DNA from: Flavobacteriales bacterium
GTDB lineage: Bacteria; Bacteroidota; Bacteroidia; Flavobacteriales_D; Crocinitomicaceae
NCBI GenBank assembly: GCA_947475095.1
Contig: CANJLG010000018.1
Location: forward strand, 1-47,988
Direction: 5' to 3'
Length of the DNA: 47,988 nucleotides
Numbering within the stretch: the first letter of the stretch is position 1; each line of letters starts with the position of its first letter. The notes below the pieces were generated by a model. That model searched no databases and was not told the origin of the DNA. It saw only the letters and a program-made list of their open reading frames with translations. The translations under genes and the position numbers were made by a program. Positions 34,728-44,211 of the stretch are shown here, in pieces.

Positions 34728-36410
34728 ATGTCGGATGATAAAAAAGTAATTTTTTCTATGGTTGGGGTTTCTAAAGCCACACCTCAAGGAAAACAAATCA
34801 TTAAAAATATTTACCTGTCATTTTTCTATGGCGCGAAAATCGGAATTATTGGATTAAATGGTTCTGGTAAATCAACGGTTATGAAGATTATTGCAGGTCT
34901 TGATCAAGCTTTTCAAGGTGATGTGGTGTTTTCGCCAGGATATACGGTAGGCTACTTGCCGCAAGAACCGGATATTGATCCAAATAAAACAGTCAAAGAG
35001 GTAGTGCTTGAGGGTGCAAGTGAAACGGTTGATGTACTCAAAGAATATGAGGAAATCAATGCCGCTTTTATGGATGAAGATGTGCTCAATGACCCTGATA
35101 AAATGGATAAATTAATTGCTAGGCAGGGTGAGGTTCAAGATAAAATTGATGCGCTGGATGCTTGGGAATTAGATAATAAATTAGATAGAGCGATGGACGC
35201 TTTAAGGTGTCCGCCTGATGATCAATTGATTTCTACACTTTCTGGTGGCGAAAAAAGAAGGGTGGCGCTTTGTCGTTTGCTACTTCAAAATCCTGATATT
35301 TTATTATTAGATGAACCTACGAATCACTTGGATGCCGAATCGATCGATTGGTTAGAACAACACTTACAGCAATATGCAGGTACTGTTATAGCCGTAACAC
35401 ACGACCGTTATTTTCTGGATAATGTCGCAGGGTGGATTTTAGAATTGGATAGGGGGGAAGGAATTCCTTGGAAAGGAAATTATACCTCTTGGCTAGAACA
35501 AAAATCGAATCGTTTGAAAGAGGAGGAGAAATCAGAGTCCAAACGTCAAAAAATGTTATTGCGTGAGTTGGATTGGGTAAGGATGAATCCAAAAGCGCGG
35601 CAAGCAAAAAGTAAGGCGAGACTTCAAAATTATGAGAAAATGCTTTCTGAGGATGTGCAAGCTAAAGAGGCCTTGCTTGAAATGCCTATTCCCAATGGAC
35701 CTCGATTAGGAACGAATGTTATTGAAGCGGCACATGTTGCAAAATCGTTTGGTGATAAGCTTTTATATGATGATTTAAACTTTAGTTTGCCGCCCGCTGG
35801 AATTGTTGGAATTATTGGTCCCAATGGAGCAGGAAAGACGACAATTTTTAAAATGATTATGGATGAGTTATCCGTTGATTCGGGGGAATTTAAAGTGGGT
35901 GAAACCGTTAAAATTGGATATGTTGATCAATCGCATAAAGACGTAAGTAAAGAGAAAACTGTTTTTGATGTGGTTTCTAACGGCTTGGAATATGTTGAAG
36001 TTGGAAACCAAAAAATAAATTCGAGGGCCTATCTCTCTAAATTTAATTTTAATGGAGCAGATCAAAACAAAAAAGTAGGCATTTTGTCCGGTGGTGAACG
36101 TAATCGCCTTCATCTAGCCATGACCTTAAAAACGGAGGCCAATGTTTTATTGCTCGATGAGCCAACCAATGATATCGATATTAATACATTGCGCGCATTA
36201 GAGGAAGGAATTCAAAATTTTGCGGGTTGCGCAGTGGTTATTTCTCACGATCGATGGTTTTTGGATCGAATATGTACTCATATTCTTGCTTTTGAAGGAG
36301 ATTCACATGTGCATTGGTTCGAAGGTTCTTATTCTGAATATGAAGAAAATCGAAAGAAACGAATGGGTGATTCAGGACCAAAACGAATCAAGTATCGAAA
36401 AATCGTTTAG
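34728..36410 (+). CDS. ettA: Energy-dependent translational throttle protein EttA (ABC-F)
   Basis: A 560-residue ABC-F ATPase without membrane segments. Cassette 1: Walker A GLNGSGKST (42-50), signature LSGGEKRRVALC, Walker B LLLLDEPTNHLD. Cassette 2: Walker A GPNGAGKTT, signature LSGGERNRLHLA, Walker B VLLLDEPTNDID. The charged interdomain linker (PtIM, about 245-315) is present, and an EttA-type end (GDSHVHWFEGSYSEYEENRKKR) follows. EttA binds the ribosomal E site and throttles initiation when ATP is low. Confidence 0.95.
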   Translation: MSDDKKVIFSMVGVSKATPQGKQIIKNIYLSFFYGAKIGIIGLNGSGKSTVMKIIAGLDQAFQGDVVFSPGYTVGYLPQEPDIDPNKTVKEVVLEGASETVDVLKEYEEINAAFMDEDVLNDPDKMDKLIARQGEVQDKIDALDAWELDNKLDRAMDALRCPPDDQLISTLSGGEKRRVALCRLLLQNPDILLLDEPTNHLDAESIDWLEQHLQQYAGTVIAVTHDRYFLDNVAGWILELDRGEGIPWKGNYTSWLEQKSNRLKEEEKSESKRQKMLLRELDWVRMNPKARQAKSKARLQNYEKMLSEDVQAKEALLEMPIPNGPRLGTNVIEAAHVAKSFGDKLLYDDLNFSLPPAGIVGIIGPNGAGKTTIFKMIMDELSVDSGEFKVGETVKIGYVDQSHKDVSKEKTVFDVVSNGLEYVEVGNQKINSRAYLSKFNFNGADQNKKVGILSGGERNRLHLAMTLKTEANVLLLDEPTNDIDINTLRALEEGIQNFAGCAVVISHDRWFLDRICTHILAFEGDSHVHWFEGSYSEYEENRKKRMGDSGPKRIKYRKIV

Positions 36411-36444
36411 TTAAAAAAAAAAAACTCTTACTTTTTCTACCTAC

Positions 36445-38577
36445 TTAACCTTTGACAATTTTGTAAAGCCAGTCTTTACCTTCGGATGATATTTTTAAAA
36501 TATACAGCCCACTGGCTAATTTTGAGATGTCCAAGGTATTTTCTGATCGTAAGCACTTCATTTCAGTTCCATTTATTGCATAAATACGGATGATTTCATT
36601 TCCTGTTAGTTCTTCTTCGATACTAATAAAATCGCTCGATGGATTAGGAAATATTTTCCAATTTGGCTTCGTTTCCTTATCCGTTAGATTGGCAGTATAG
36701 CAAGCTTTAACAGCTGAGTAGGCATCGACTTTCCCCATTCCCCAACGTACGTGACCCGGAGGATCAATAGTACCTGTGTACGAATCTTCGTAGGCCGTAT
36801 TTTTTAGTACGTTTTTTACATCTTCTGGAGAAATAGTGGGCTTTGCTTCCAAAATAAGCGAAACGATGCCTGCTACCATTGGTCCAGACATAGAGGTGCC
36901 GGATAAGCGGACAAAATCATAATTATTATTATTGAAATTAACTGAAGCAACGGGAGTAAAGCTACTTGTTGAGAATGAATTGAGTGCTGACGCGATGCTC
37001 ACACCTGGTGCTGAAATATCGGGTTTAGGGTATTCATCCATTCGAGGACCATTACTTGAAAATGTAGCGATATTGCTAAAGGTATTATGGGCGGCAACTG
37101 TAATGACACCTGTAGTTACCCCAGGATGCCCGATTCCGTATTGATCATTACCGATAATATAGCCACTTCCATTGGTGGTGAAAGGTGCACTCGTGTTTCC
37201 GCTACCATAAATGTTTCTGCGTGTATTCCAATAGTGAACCCTGCCACTTGTGGCCTCTGAGCATAAAATTACTTTCAATGTTGGGTTGGTACATTTTACA
37301 TCTAAGGTCATTTGGGGACGATTATTCAGTGGATGTGCCGCATCCGTTGTGATCATGTAAAAGACTGTATCTATTCCTGACACCATGAAGGAATCTATAA
37401 AAGCCGATGTATTTAATGTATTGAATAATGGAGTTTGTTTGAGTAACACGCTATTTCCGGATAAAAGGCGTAATCGACAAGAATAATTATTTCCCGGTTC
37501 GCCCCATGTGCTGATGGTTTGTCCCCACAATAGGGTATCGTTCGCATAACCAAATCCACTGATCCTCGTTTTTATGGAGTCGTTATTGAAATCGCGCCTA
37601 ATGTGGTGATTTACTCCTGAACTATTTCCTCCACTCACTACAAAGACAACTCCCGAATCAATATAGCTTTCAATGGCTTGAGAAAATAGTGATGTCCCAT
37701 CCAAAGGATTCGTTCGCATAGAACCAAAAGAATTATTGATTACTAATCTTTTTCCAACTGATGTTGCCTTTTCATACATCCATTGATAAGCATCCAATGA
37801 AGCAGAGGCATATCCTAAATCCATTTGCGAAAATAAAAGATCGGATTCGAAACCAATTCCACGATAGGCTGTTCCTCCGCCAGCACCCCCGGCAATACCT
37901 GCTACATGTGTTCCGTGATAGGTAGAGGCTAGTGAAAAAGTATCGACTTCCATGTTCAATAGATCCACGGTATTATCCAACAATGTTCCATAATTAAATC
38001 CAACTGGTGGATTGCCAGAGGTTCTGACCTGATCCCATGACGCTAAAACGCGATGTGTGGTTAAAGAAGTATCGAAAAATACAGGATGTGCATACTCAAA
38101 TCCCCAATCTACAATGCCTACAATCACATCTTTTCCTGTGTATGATTGTGGTAAATTAATTCCCATGTGTACGCTGTCTGCTCGCGTATCTGAGATTGCT
38201 AAATCTAAAAATGGATCGCTTTTTTCGGGCACCTCTAAATACTCTATTCCTGGAATAGGAGTAGCATTTAAAAATAAATTTAATGGCAGTTGGATGGTGG
38301 CAATATTTCCAATAATTGTTGGGTTAAATCCTCCTAATCGGTTTATTTCTGATCCTTTAAAGGATGCATTGATTTTGGCTAAGAGGGAAATGGAATATTG
38401 TCCGTTTGAAAGCGTAATTGGGAATCTTTTTTGGATGTTTTCTGATAGGACTCCATTGTTATTTTTAAGCTCTTTTTGGATTACTTGCTTTACTCCCATC
38501 GTGTAAGCAGATGTTTTGTATTGAGCACTTAATGGAAGGTAGAACATTACAGTTAGCAGAAAAACAAATAATTTCAT
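36445..38577 (-). CDS. T9SS-secreted subtilisin-like serine peptidase (S8)
   Basis: 710 residues from the ATG at 38577, chosen because it begins a clean signal peptide (ending LPLSAQ) and follows a -7 box at 38593-38600. Catalytic triad: Asp157 (VGIVDWGFEYAHP), His221 (HGTHVAGIAGG) and Ser562 (LSGTSMSGPMVAG); oxyanion Asn318 (SGGNSSG). Asn to Ser spans about 244 residues, against about 66 in subtilisin, so a domain is inserted there. The C-terminal roughly 75 residues form a T9SS type A sorting domain (KIFPNPSSDFISIEE ... LASGLYILKI). Extracellular protease; transcribed alone. Confidence 0.9.
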   Translation of the reverse strand: MKLFVFLLTVMFYLPLSAQYKTSAYTMGVKQVIQKELKNNNGVLSENIQKRFPITLSNGQYSISLLAKINASFKGSEINRLGGFNPTIIGNIATIQLPLNLFLNATPIPGIEYLEVPEKSDPFLDLAISDTRADSVHMGINLPQSYTGKDVIVGIVDWGFEYAHPVFFDTSLTTHRVLASWDQVRTSGNPPVGFNYGTLLDNTVDLLNMEVDTFSLASTYHGTHVAGIAGGAGGGTAYRGIGFESDLLFSQMDLGYASASLDAYQWMYEKATSVGKRLVINNSFGSMRTNPLDGTSLFSQAIESYIDSGVVFVVSGGNSSGVNHHIRRDFNNDSIKTRISGFGYANDTLLWGQTISTWGEPGNNYSCRLRLLSGNSVLLKQTPLFNTLNTSAFIDSFMVSGIDTVFYMITTDAAHPLNNRPQMTLDVKCTNPTLKVILCSEATSGRVHYWNTRRNIYGSGNTSAPFTTNGSGYIIGNDQYGIGHPGVTTGVITVAAHNTFSNIATFSSNGPRMDEYPKPDISAPGVSIASALNSFSTSSFTPVASVNFNNNNYDFVRLSGTSMSGPMVAGIVSLILEAKPTISPEDVKNVLKNTAYEDSYTGTIDPPGHVRWGMGKVDAYSAVKACYTANLTDKETKPNWKIFPNPSSDFISIEEELTGNEIIRIYAINGTEMKCLRSENTLDISKLASGLYILKISSEGKDWLYKIVKG

Positions 38578-38592
38578 GGTAGTGAATTTGTC

Positions 38593-38600
38593 CAAAAATA
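38593..38600 (-). promoter_or_regulatory. Bacteroidota -7 box (TATTTTTG) for the subtilase gene
   Basis: Minus-strand TATTTTTG matches TAnnTTTG, 15 bases before the ATG at 38577. The longer reading frame starting at 38622 would begin upstream of the box and is rejected. Confidence 0.45.
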
Positions 38601-38713
38601 AACTTTTAATTCTAGCTTTCATTCTAAAAAATTAATTCGTTTTTTTTCTCCTGTCGCCTATTATTCTGATAAAGCATAGCGAATTGAAATAATGGAACCG
38701 TAAAGTAGCTCGC

Positions 38714-38815
38714 AGAGATCGCTGAAATGCACCGAAGTTTAGGTATGTTCCGTTATAAGTGTCTTTCGACTACGCTCAATCCACTTCAAGGGCATCGAGC
38801 GGAGTCGAGAGGCAC
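38714..38815. repeat. Dispersed long-hairpin intergenic repeat, copy 2
   Basis: The inverted repeat has arms 38764-38780 (TTTCGACTACGCTCAAT) and 38794-38810 (ATCGAGCGGAGTCGAGA), with 13 bases between. It matches the copy at 55-154 in sequence, spacing and flanks. It fills much of the gap between the subtilase and sulfotransferase genes; I see no gene in 38623-38863. The left arm has drifted from the right arm, which keeps the consensus. Confidence 0.7.
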
Positions 38816-38863
38816 GGTACCCAAGTCTTAGTTCAATACAATCATTCTCTTATCTTAGCTTTT

Positions 38864-39922
38864 TCACACTGGAATTGAATTGCGTTTCTTCTTTCGTTTC
38901 TTTAATATGCGTTTTAAAGCCAATGGGATGCGTAAATAAATCAGTAATAAAAAGGGACGATATAAAAACGCCAAAAATTGATACAGAGAAAAGCGAATTA
39001 TTCCCATTTTTTTCTTGTTGGAAAGTTCATAGTTAAATGTCTCCAAATAATGCTGGCATTGTCCTTCAATAATTTGCTGTTCTTTTTGAGATAAAAATGA
39101 TTTGTATTGCCCTATCTTTTTTGAATCGAGTGGAGATCGGATGCCAGAGTGAAATGCGAGCAGTTTTTCAGTAAATGCTGGATCTAATTTTTCCTTTTGG
39201 CTCCTAACGTAGTTTTCAAAAACACCTTCAGTATTTAGCATGCATGAAGAAAATTCGAGCGATAGAAACGAACATGTCTTTTTAAGTGCTGATTCAGGTG
39301 ATTGAATTAAATCCTCAAATTTGATAATTAGGCGGTTTTTTTCAGGGAGGGCTAACATTCTTGCGTAAGCACCCTTCCAGATGGATGCTAAGAAAAATGG
39401 ATGCTTATTCCAATTTAATTTGCGGATGCTTTTGGATACAATGTTGTCGCGTACGTCTCTTACCAAAAGTAAGAACTTGGCACTAGGAAATAGATGTTGG
39501 ATCGCATCTAGGTGATACACATACTTGATTTGCTTGTCAACAATCACGCGAACGCTTGATTTATTTTTTTGATCGGAATCATAAAAATTAAGGTAGCTAA
39601 TCTTTACAATGCGCTCATAGGTCAGTATGGCTTTATTTGCCAATAATTCCGCATGAAAAGTAGCTCTTCGGGTGAAATATAGATCCATATTTTTCTCTGC
39701 TAACAAGAAAAAATCCTCGACATAGGATGCTATGTCTTCGTCTGTCCATGCTACTATTTTATGGTATTTAGGATATAAATACAGCGCAAACGGTTCTTCG
39801 GAAGGCGAAATAATTTCAGGGTGTAAATTCAACATTAAACATAACAAAGAACTTCCTGTCCGTTCGGTACATAAAATAAAATGGATAGGAATTTGGTCGA
39901 TATCCTCTATGGATTTTATCAC
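38864..39922 (-). CDS. Sulfotransferase family protein 1
   Basis: A 352-residue protein of the PAPS-dependent sulfotransferase superfamily. The 5'-phosphosulfate loop is LCTERTGSSLLCLMLN (near residue 20), and the 3'-phosphate motif is VRDVRDNIVSKSI (about residues 153-165). The C-terminus is hydrophobic then strongly basic (ends KKRKKKRNS), perhaps a membrane-proximal anchor. Likely acts on a glycan or tyrosine; the acceptor is unknown. Its start overlaps the second sulfotransferase by four bases, in operon with the TMTC-like gene. Confidence 0.85.
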   Translation of the reverse strand: MIKSIEDIDQIPIHFILCTERTGSSLLCLMLNLHPEIISPSEEPFALYLYPKYHKIVAWTDEDIASYVEDFFLLAEKNMDLYFTRRATFHAELLANKAILTYERIVKISYLNFYDSDQKNKSSVRVIVDKQIKYVYHLDAIQHLFPSAKFLLLVRDVRDNIVSKSIRKLNWNKHPFFLASIWKGAYARMLALPEKNRLIIKFEDLIQSPESALKKTCSFLSLEFSSCMLNTEGVFENYVRSQKEKLDPAFTEKLLAFHSGIRSPLDSKKIGQYKSFLSQKEQQIIEGQCQHYLETFNYELSNKKKMGIIRFSLYQFLAFLYRPFLLLIYLRIPLALKRILKKRKKKRNSIPV

Positions 39923-40911
39923 GATGACTTACGCGTTAAGGATTTAATTCGGCTCAGTTTAATTTTCACGGGTGTGTAAAATAAGATTTTTTCTTTCAGC
40001 CAGTAGCAAAATTCCAAAATGCGGTATTTTAAGACAATTGGTTTTGCTTGTGGCTTGCTGATTTCATAGCCAAATGCTTTCATGAGTGGACCGCAAATAC
40101 CTTCAATCAATGACAATTGCTCTGCCGTCAATATTTCTTTCCATTGTCCAATAGCATTTCTATTCAGGGGTTTAGCTAAATCTGAATATTTTTTTTGAAT
40201 GCTAGCATCCAATCCTTGAATATGTACCTCGCTATAACTTGCTAATGCCATGCTACTTGATTGAAATGGCACATTTAAAAAAGCACTCATTTTTTGAAGT
40301 TCTTCGTCCGTGTGCTCAATGAAAGATTCATATTTCACCAACAAAACACGGTCGGGAAATTGCTTTATGAGACGGGCATATTCGGCATTAAAGCGTTTCC
40401 ATCGCAAAGCATGCATGGCAACGTGTTGGTTGCGCGTATTCTGACGATTCTTGGTTTTGATGCGAGATGCCGCATTGTCTCTTGGATCCCTAACAATAAA
40501 TATACACTTGTCCTTCGTGTTTTTTTTTAAGATGTAATTTAAGAATAAGGTATAACTAGGGTTTTTATCAATGATCCAATCGGTATTTTGGACGATTTCA
40601 GCCTGATTGCTTTCAAAAAAAGCCAAGGACAAGGCGTTCATGTAATCATCAAAAGATTGGGTTTTCGCTTGAGCAACTAAGGCTTCGCGATCCAAGTGCC
40701 AGGGATGCTCTGCGTATAGCTGAGAATACCATTTTAAATAGTCAGAAACTTGTGATTCCAAAATGGGATTGTAACGGCCATTATTCCAATAGTAAAAAAA
40801 ACCGTAGATGGGTATTTCTGGGGTATATTTGACTTGAGCTTTCGTAGCCACCATTTTTGCGATAAGGGTAGAGCCAGAACGACCAATTCCTGAAATAAAC
40901 AATCTGTTCAA
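39919..40911 (-). CDS. Sulfotransferase family protein 2
   Basis: A 330-residue paralogue family member. The 5'-phosphosulfate loop ISGIGRSGSTLIAKMV is at residues 6-21 and the 3'-phosphate motif IVRDPRDNAASR near residue 140. Typical elements follow: an acceptor-region LLVKYESFIEHTDEEL and a GQWKEILTAEQLSLIEG helix. The C-terminus is basic (KIKLSRIKSLTRKSS). It diverges strongly from its neighbour, so the two may act on different positions or acceptors. 15 bases after the TMTC-like gene. Confidence 0.87.
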   Translation of the reverse strand: MNRLFISGIGRSGSTLIAKMVATKAQVKYTPEIPIYGFFYYWNNGRYNPILESQVSDYLKWYSQLYAEHPWHLDREALVAQAKTQSFDDYMNALSLAFFESNQAEIVQNTDWIIDKNPSYTLFLNYILKKNTKDKCIFIVRDPRDNAASRIKTKNRQNTRNQHVAMHALRWKRFNAEYARLIKQFPDRVLLVKYESFIEHTDEELQKMSAFLNVPFQSSSMALASYSEVHIQGLDASIQKKYSDLAKPLNRNAIGQWKEILTAEQLSLIEGICGPLMKAFGYEISKPQAKPIVLKYRILEFCYWLKEKILFYTPVKIKLSRIKSLTRKSS

Positions 40912-40926
40912 ATTAAGTATTTTAAA

Positions 40927-43233
40927 TTATTGTTTATCAATACTTTCTATAAATTTATTAAGCGCTTCAATCTCTTTTTTAGCGCTTGATTCTTTTGATT
41001 TTTTTAAACTTTCGAGTCCCAATTTTAATGCTTTTTTCGACTTCTCTTTATCACCTAAATTTAAGTAGGCATTTCCAATTTGTATGTAATCTTTACTTGT
41101 GCCCCGACCATTTTTAATTTGCTCCTTGTGGATCGCTATAATCCCCTCATAATCTTTTGCTTCAATAAAATAGTTGTCAACTAAATCAAGCGCCCACCTT
41201 CCTTGATGCATTTGATCAAAGGTGTGAGCCTCACGTATGCAAATGTCTCTAAGTTTATTTTTTGTTTCCTGAAATTCTCTATTCGATAGGGGATGGCTGA
41301 AGTTTTCAGCTAAAGCTATGCGAAAAGTGTCAAGTATATTATAGGATGGCCTCGTTCCTGAATACAAAATATTCAATTGCTTATTCACTGTTTCGCTGAA
41401 AGGTGGTTTCAAGTTAGCTAGCGTTGGATTGATAAGTTCTATACCCTGTGCAAATGAGACCAAAGTATTAATGGCTCCTGGATTCATGCCTTTCGAGAGT
41501 ACTGCTTTTCCGCGCTCTTCAAATTGTTGGATTAAGCTAAATTCAGCTTGATTGGTAGGGGTAGGTTCCTGATCAGCTTTCCACCTCAAATCGTTTAAAT
41601 CATGGGGTAATTTACACCACGTAGTAAATACCTTCAAAGTAGCTGATAATTGGTTTTCCCGTGCTTCTCTATAGCTAGGATTTTGTTTTAATAGTTTTTT
41701 AGTAATTTCTATTGCTTTCGTATGTTCTTGATAATACATGGAGTATAAATAGGCTAAATTATTTTCTATTTTTGGGTAATTGGGGTATGTTTTTAATGAC
41801 AATTGATAGGCTTCCTGAGCTTTTAAGATTCTGTTAAACATATCAATATCTTGACCACTTGGAGTAAGCCATTCTTGATTAATTAGAAATTGTAGCTCTT
41901 GTCCATAAACTGCTTGACTTTTAGCCGAAGGGAAACTATTTTCCGTGTCTTTCTGAAATAATGTAATGCGATTTTTCCAATCCGGATTGCGCTGAATCAC
42001 TAAAAAGGTGTTGATCCCTAGATACAACATAACGATATTGGGAAGGATAATTCCCTTACCCCAAGATTTATCTTTAGCTCCATTAATTAAAAAGGTTAAG
42101 GCAATTACGATTCCCAAACTGGCAGTAAAAACTAGTCTTTCGGCCACAATACCGACCATTGGAAACAGTAGGTTACAGGCTCCAAAAATACTCAGTATAA
42201 AAAAGATGATCCCGAAATTCAGCCCCATATTTTTCTTTTTGACTATACCATAGCTTAGGAAACATAACAAGCCAATTACAAAGACCAAGGACAGAAAAAA
42301 CATCGGATGGCTATAATTCACCTGAGGAAGCGCACCAAAACCATAATAGAAGTGAAAGTCCCAGTGGGATAGAGCCGACTTGAAATACCAATAAATAGAA
42401 TAAAAGAAACTTGGGACCCGGCTCATGAAATCTTGACCAAATAGTGGATTTTCCAAGGTGGAAAAAGTACGCAATTTCGTTTCGTCGACTAAGCCAATTT
42501 TAAATGCAGCAAAGAGGATTCGTGCCAATCCTAAGCTCAAAAAAACGAAGCCTATATTTTTAAGGTTTAAACTCCTAAAGAAGTAAAGACCGATGGGTAT
42601 TATTGCCAAAAAGGGCAAGGCCGTTTTTTTACTCATTAGGGCCAAAAGAAAAAACAAGCCCGACCAAACCAGTGATAAAAGTCGTTTTTGGTCGGCAAAT
42701 TTAAAGGCTTGAGAGAAAGCCAACAAAGAAAAAATAAGACTCAATAGCTCATCTCTGTTTTTTAAACTGTTTACAACTTCTGTGTGAACCGGAAGTGACA
42801 TGAAAATTAGCACCATAAGAAAACATAAGGCCGTTTTTTCTTTATTGAATACCTGATTGAGCAGGGAGAAAATAATTAAGCCTAAAAGTCCATAAAGCAA
42901 TACTTGAATAAAGTGTGAAATGTGAACCCAATTATCAGAACTGCCAAAGAGTGATTTTTCAATCGCAAAGGTGGTTATTACTACCGGTCTGTATTCGTAG
43001 GTTTGTTCCGTATTCTGAGCATAATGAGAGGTGAATATCTCAGGAATGGCGCTCAAGCCTTGGTCTACTAAAGGATGAATTTGCCTATCGGTATTCGTGA
43101 CTAACTCATCATCTACAGAATAAGAGTGAGAGATTGAATTGCCATATAGCAGAAAAGAAAAGCTTATCAGAATGAAATAAACCAACTTGTTATTTTCGTA
43201 AAAACGGATCTTCGAAGTATTGGTTTTGCGCAC
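40927..43233 (-). CDS. TMTC-like multi-pass membrane protein with C-terminal TPRs (putative glycosyltransferase)
   Basis: A 768-residue protein starting at a GTG. The N-terminal part (about 1-430) holds about ten or more membrane helices in a GT-C layout, with YSVDDELV (acidic pair) in the first lumen-type loop, YRPVVITTFAIEKSLFG, and LPVHTEVVNSLKNRDELL, which closely follows the HPxHTExV...GRA(D/E)LL pattern of TMTC O-mannosyltransferases. The remainder is helical TPR-like repeats (AYQLSLKTYPNYPKIENNLAYLY; IQIGNAYLNLGDKEKSKKALKLG). Probably transfers a sugar from a lipid carrier at the inner membrane. First in the operon with two sulfotransferases. Confidence 0.75.
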   Translation of the reverse strand: MRKTNTSKIRFYENNKLVYFILISFSFLLYGNSISHSYSVDDELVTNTDRQIHPLVDQGLSAIPEIFTSHYAQNTEQTYEYRPVVITTFAIEKSLFGSSDNWVHISHFIQVLLYGLLGLIIFSLLNQVFNKEKTALCFLMVLIFMSLPVHTEVVNSLKNRDELLSLIFSLLAFSQAFKFADQKRLLSLVWSGLFFLLALMSKKTALPFLAIIPIGLYFFRSLNLKNIGFVFLSLGLARILFAAFKIGLVDETKLRTFSTLENPLFGQDFMSRVPSFFYSIYWYFKSALSHWDFHFYYGFGALPQVNYSHPMFFLSLVFVIGLLCFLSYGIVKKKNMGLNFGIIFFILSIFGACNLLFPMVGIVAERLVFTASLGIVIALTFLINGAKDKSWGKGIILPNIVMLYLGINTFLVIQRNPDWKNRITLFQKDTENSFPSAKSQAVYGQELQFLINQEWLTPSGQDIDMFNRILKAQEAYQLSLKTYPNYPKIENNLAYLYSMYYQEHTKAIEITKKLLKQNPSYREARENQLSATLKVFTTWCKLPHDLNDLRWKADQEPTPTNQAEFSLIQQFEERGKAVLSKGMNPGAINTLVSFAQGIELINPTLANLKPPFSETVNKQLNILYSGTRPSYNILDTFRIALAENFSHPLSNREFQETKNKLRDICIREAHTFDQMHQGRWALDLVDNYFIEAKDYEGIIAIHKEQIKNGRGTSKDYIQIGNAYLNLGDKEKSKKALKLGLESLKKSKESSAKKEIEALNKFIESIDKQ

Positions 43234-43290
43234 GAAAGGTTAACGAATTAATGTTTCAAAAAAAAAGATCAATAGACGATAGTAAAGAAC

Positions 43291-43650
43291 TTAATTTTTA
43301 AGTTGTGTTTCTTTTTTTACTTCTTGGCGCTCTTTAAGTCCAAGTTCAAGCTTCGAATATTGATCGACTGTTAAAATATTTTTCAACATTAATTTCCGTG
43401 ATTCATTATTCTGTTGAATAATTTGTTTCTTTTGGTCCTCAGGATACGTTGAATTTTTAATTTGATCATTTTTTATTATAATACCCAAATTCACATCGTA
43501 AACGTTTGGTACTTGAGTAGGCGTTAAAGCTAATTCGGATTTCATTATTTCTGTTTGAGCCAATGCACGTTGTTCGGGAGACTGTGTTTGTGAATATGCA
43601 ACACTAGAAAGAATAAAAATGGAGAATAAGAGAATTTGAATTTTTTTCAT
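43291..43650 (-). CDS. Small secreted Spy/CpxP-like helical protein
   Basis: A 119-residue protein with a signal peptide (about 1-19, ending SVAYSQ) and a charged, all-helical mature part. The pattern SELALTPTQVPNVYDVNLG ... RKLMLKNILTVDQYSKLE resembles the two LTxxQ segments of Spy/CpxP-type periplasmic proteins, which act as chaperones or envelope-stress sensors. The match is weak. 57 bases upstream of the TMTC-like start on the same strand, so possibly cotranscribed. Confidence 0.6.
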   Translation of the reverse strand: MKKIQILLFSIFILSSVAYSQTQSPEQRALAQTEIMKSELALTPTQVPNVYDVNLGIIIKNDQIKNSTYPEDQKKQIIQQNNESRKLMLKNILTVDQYSKLELGLKERQEVKKETQLKN

Positions 43651-43754
43651 AATTAAAATATTTGAGTTTATTTATGGCACTAATTTAGCTAATTTTATCA
43701 ATAATTAATAAGATCATTGAAAAGAAAAAATAAATTTAATTCTAAATCTACGCT

Positions 43755-44168
43755 ATGAAAACGTATTATACTAAAGCCCTTTTTATGTTAGAGGTTTTAA
43801 TTATATCCTTAGTTTTATTCTCATTTAGTTTTTCATCCGAAAATTCTGACACATGTGGTATTTCAATAGAAAAAAGTTACAATCAGCAAATTCTTGGTAA
43901 AAATATTGGTTTTTTTATCTTTTTTAAAAATAATTCATCGCTCTCAATGGACGCTATTGATTACACAGTAACGTATAAGAATGGGTTTGATGAAGTGAAA
44001 GGAAAGCGTGAATTTACTTGGCAAGCAGGTAATTTTTTCGGTCCGAAACTTCCTGGAGAAACATTGAAAGATGGATCAACAACTTGGATCGATGATGCGA
44101 ACAAAATCGAGATCGTTATTAAACGTGTTCATTTTACGGATGGCTCTAGTTGTAAATCATTTCATTGA
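43755..44168 (+). CDS. Secreted protein of unknown function
   Basis: A 137-residue protein with a hydrophobic N-terminal segment (about residues 8-27) as signal or anchor. The body looks like one beta-sandwich domain: DTCGISIEKSYNQQ, then IGFFIFFKNNSSLSMDAIDYTVTYKNGFDEV, ending with a conserved-looking FTDGSSCKSFH. Two Cys (in DTCG and SSCK) may pair. I do not recognise a family. 43 bases before the AAC(3)-like gene; whether it shares that operon is unclear. Confidence 0.6.
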   Translation: MKTYYTKALFMLEVLIISLVLFSFSFSSENSDTCGISIEKSYNQQILGKNIGFFIFFKNNSSLSMDAIDYTVTYKNGFDEVKGKREFTWQAGNFFGPKLPGETLKDGSTTWIDDANKIEIVIKRVHFTDGSSCKSFH

Positions 44169-44211
44169 ATTTTACTAAATTATTGATTACTTTTATGGCT
44201 CTTTTATTACA

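Noticed and set aside
36413..36424. Run of twelve A between ettA and the subtilase gene, considered as a minus-strand terminator
   Set aside because: I could not find a stem next to the T-tract on the minus strand.
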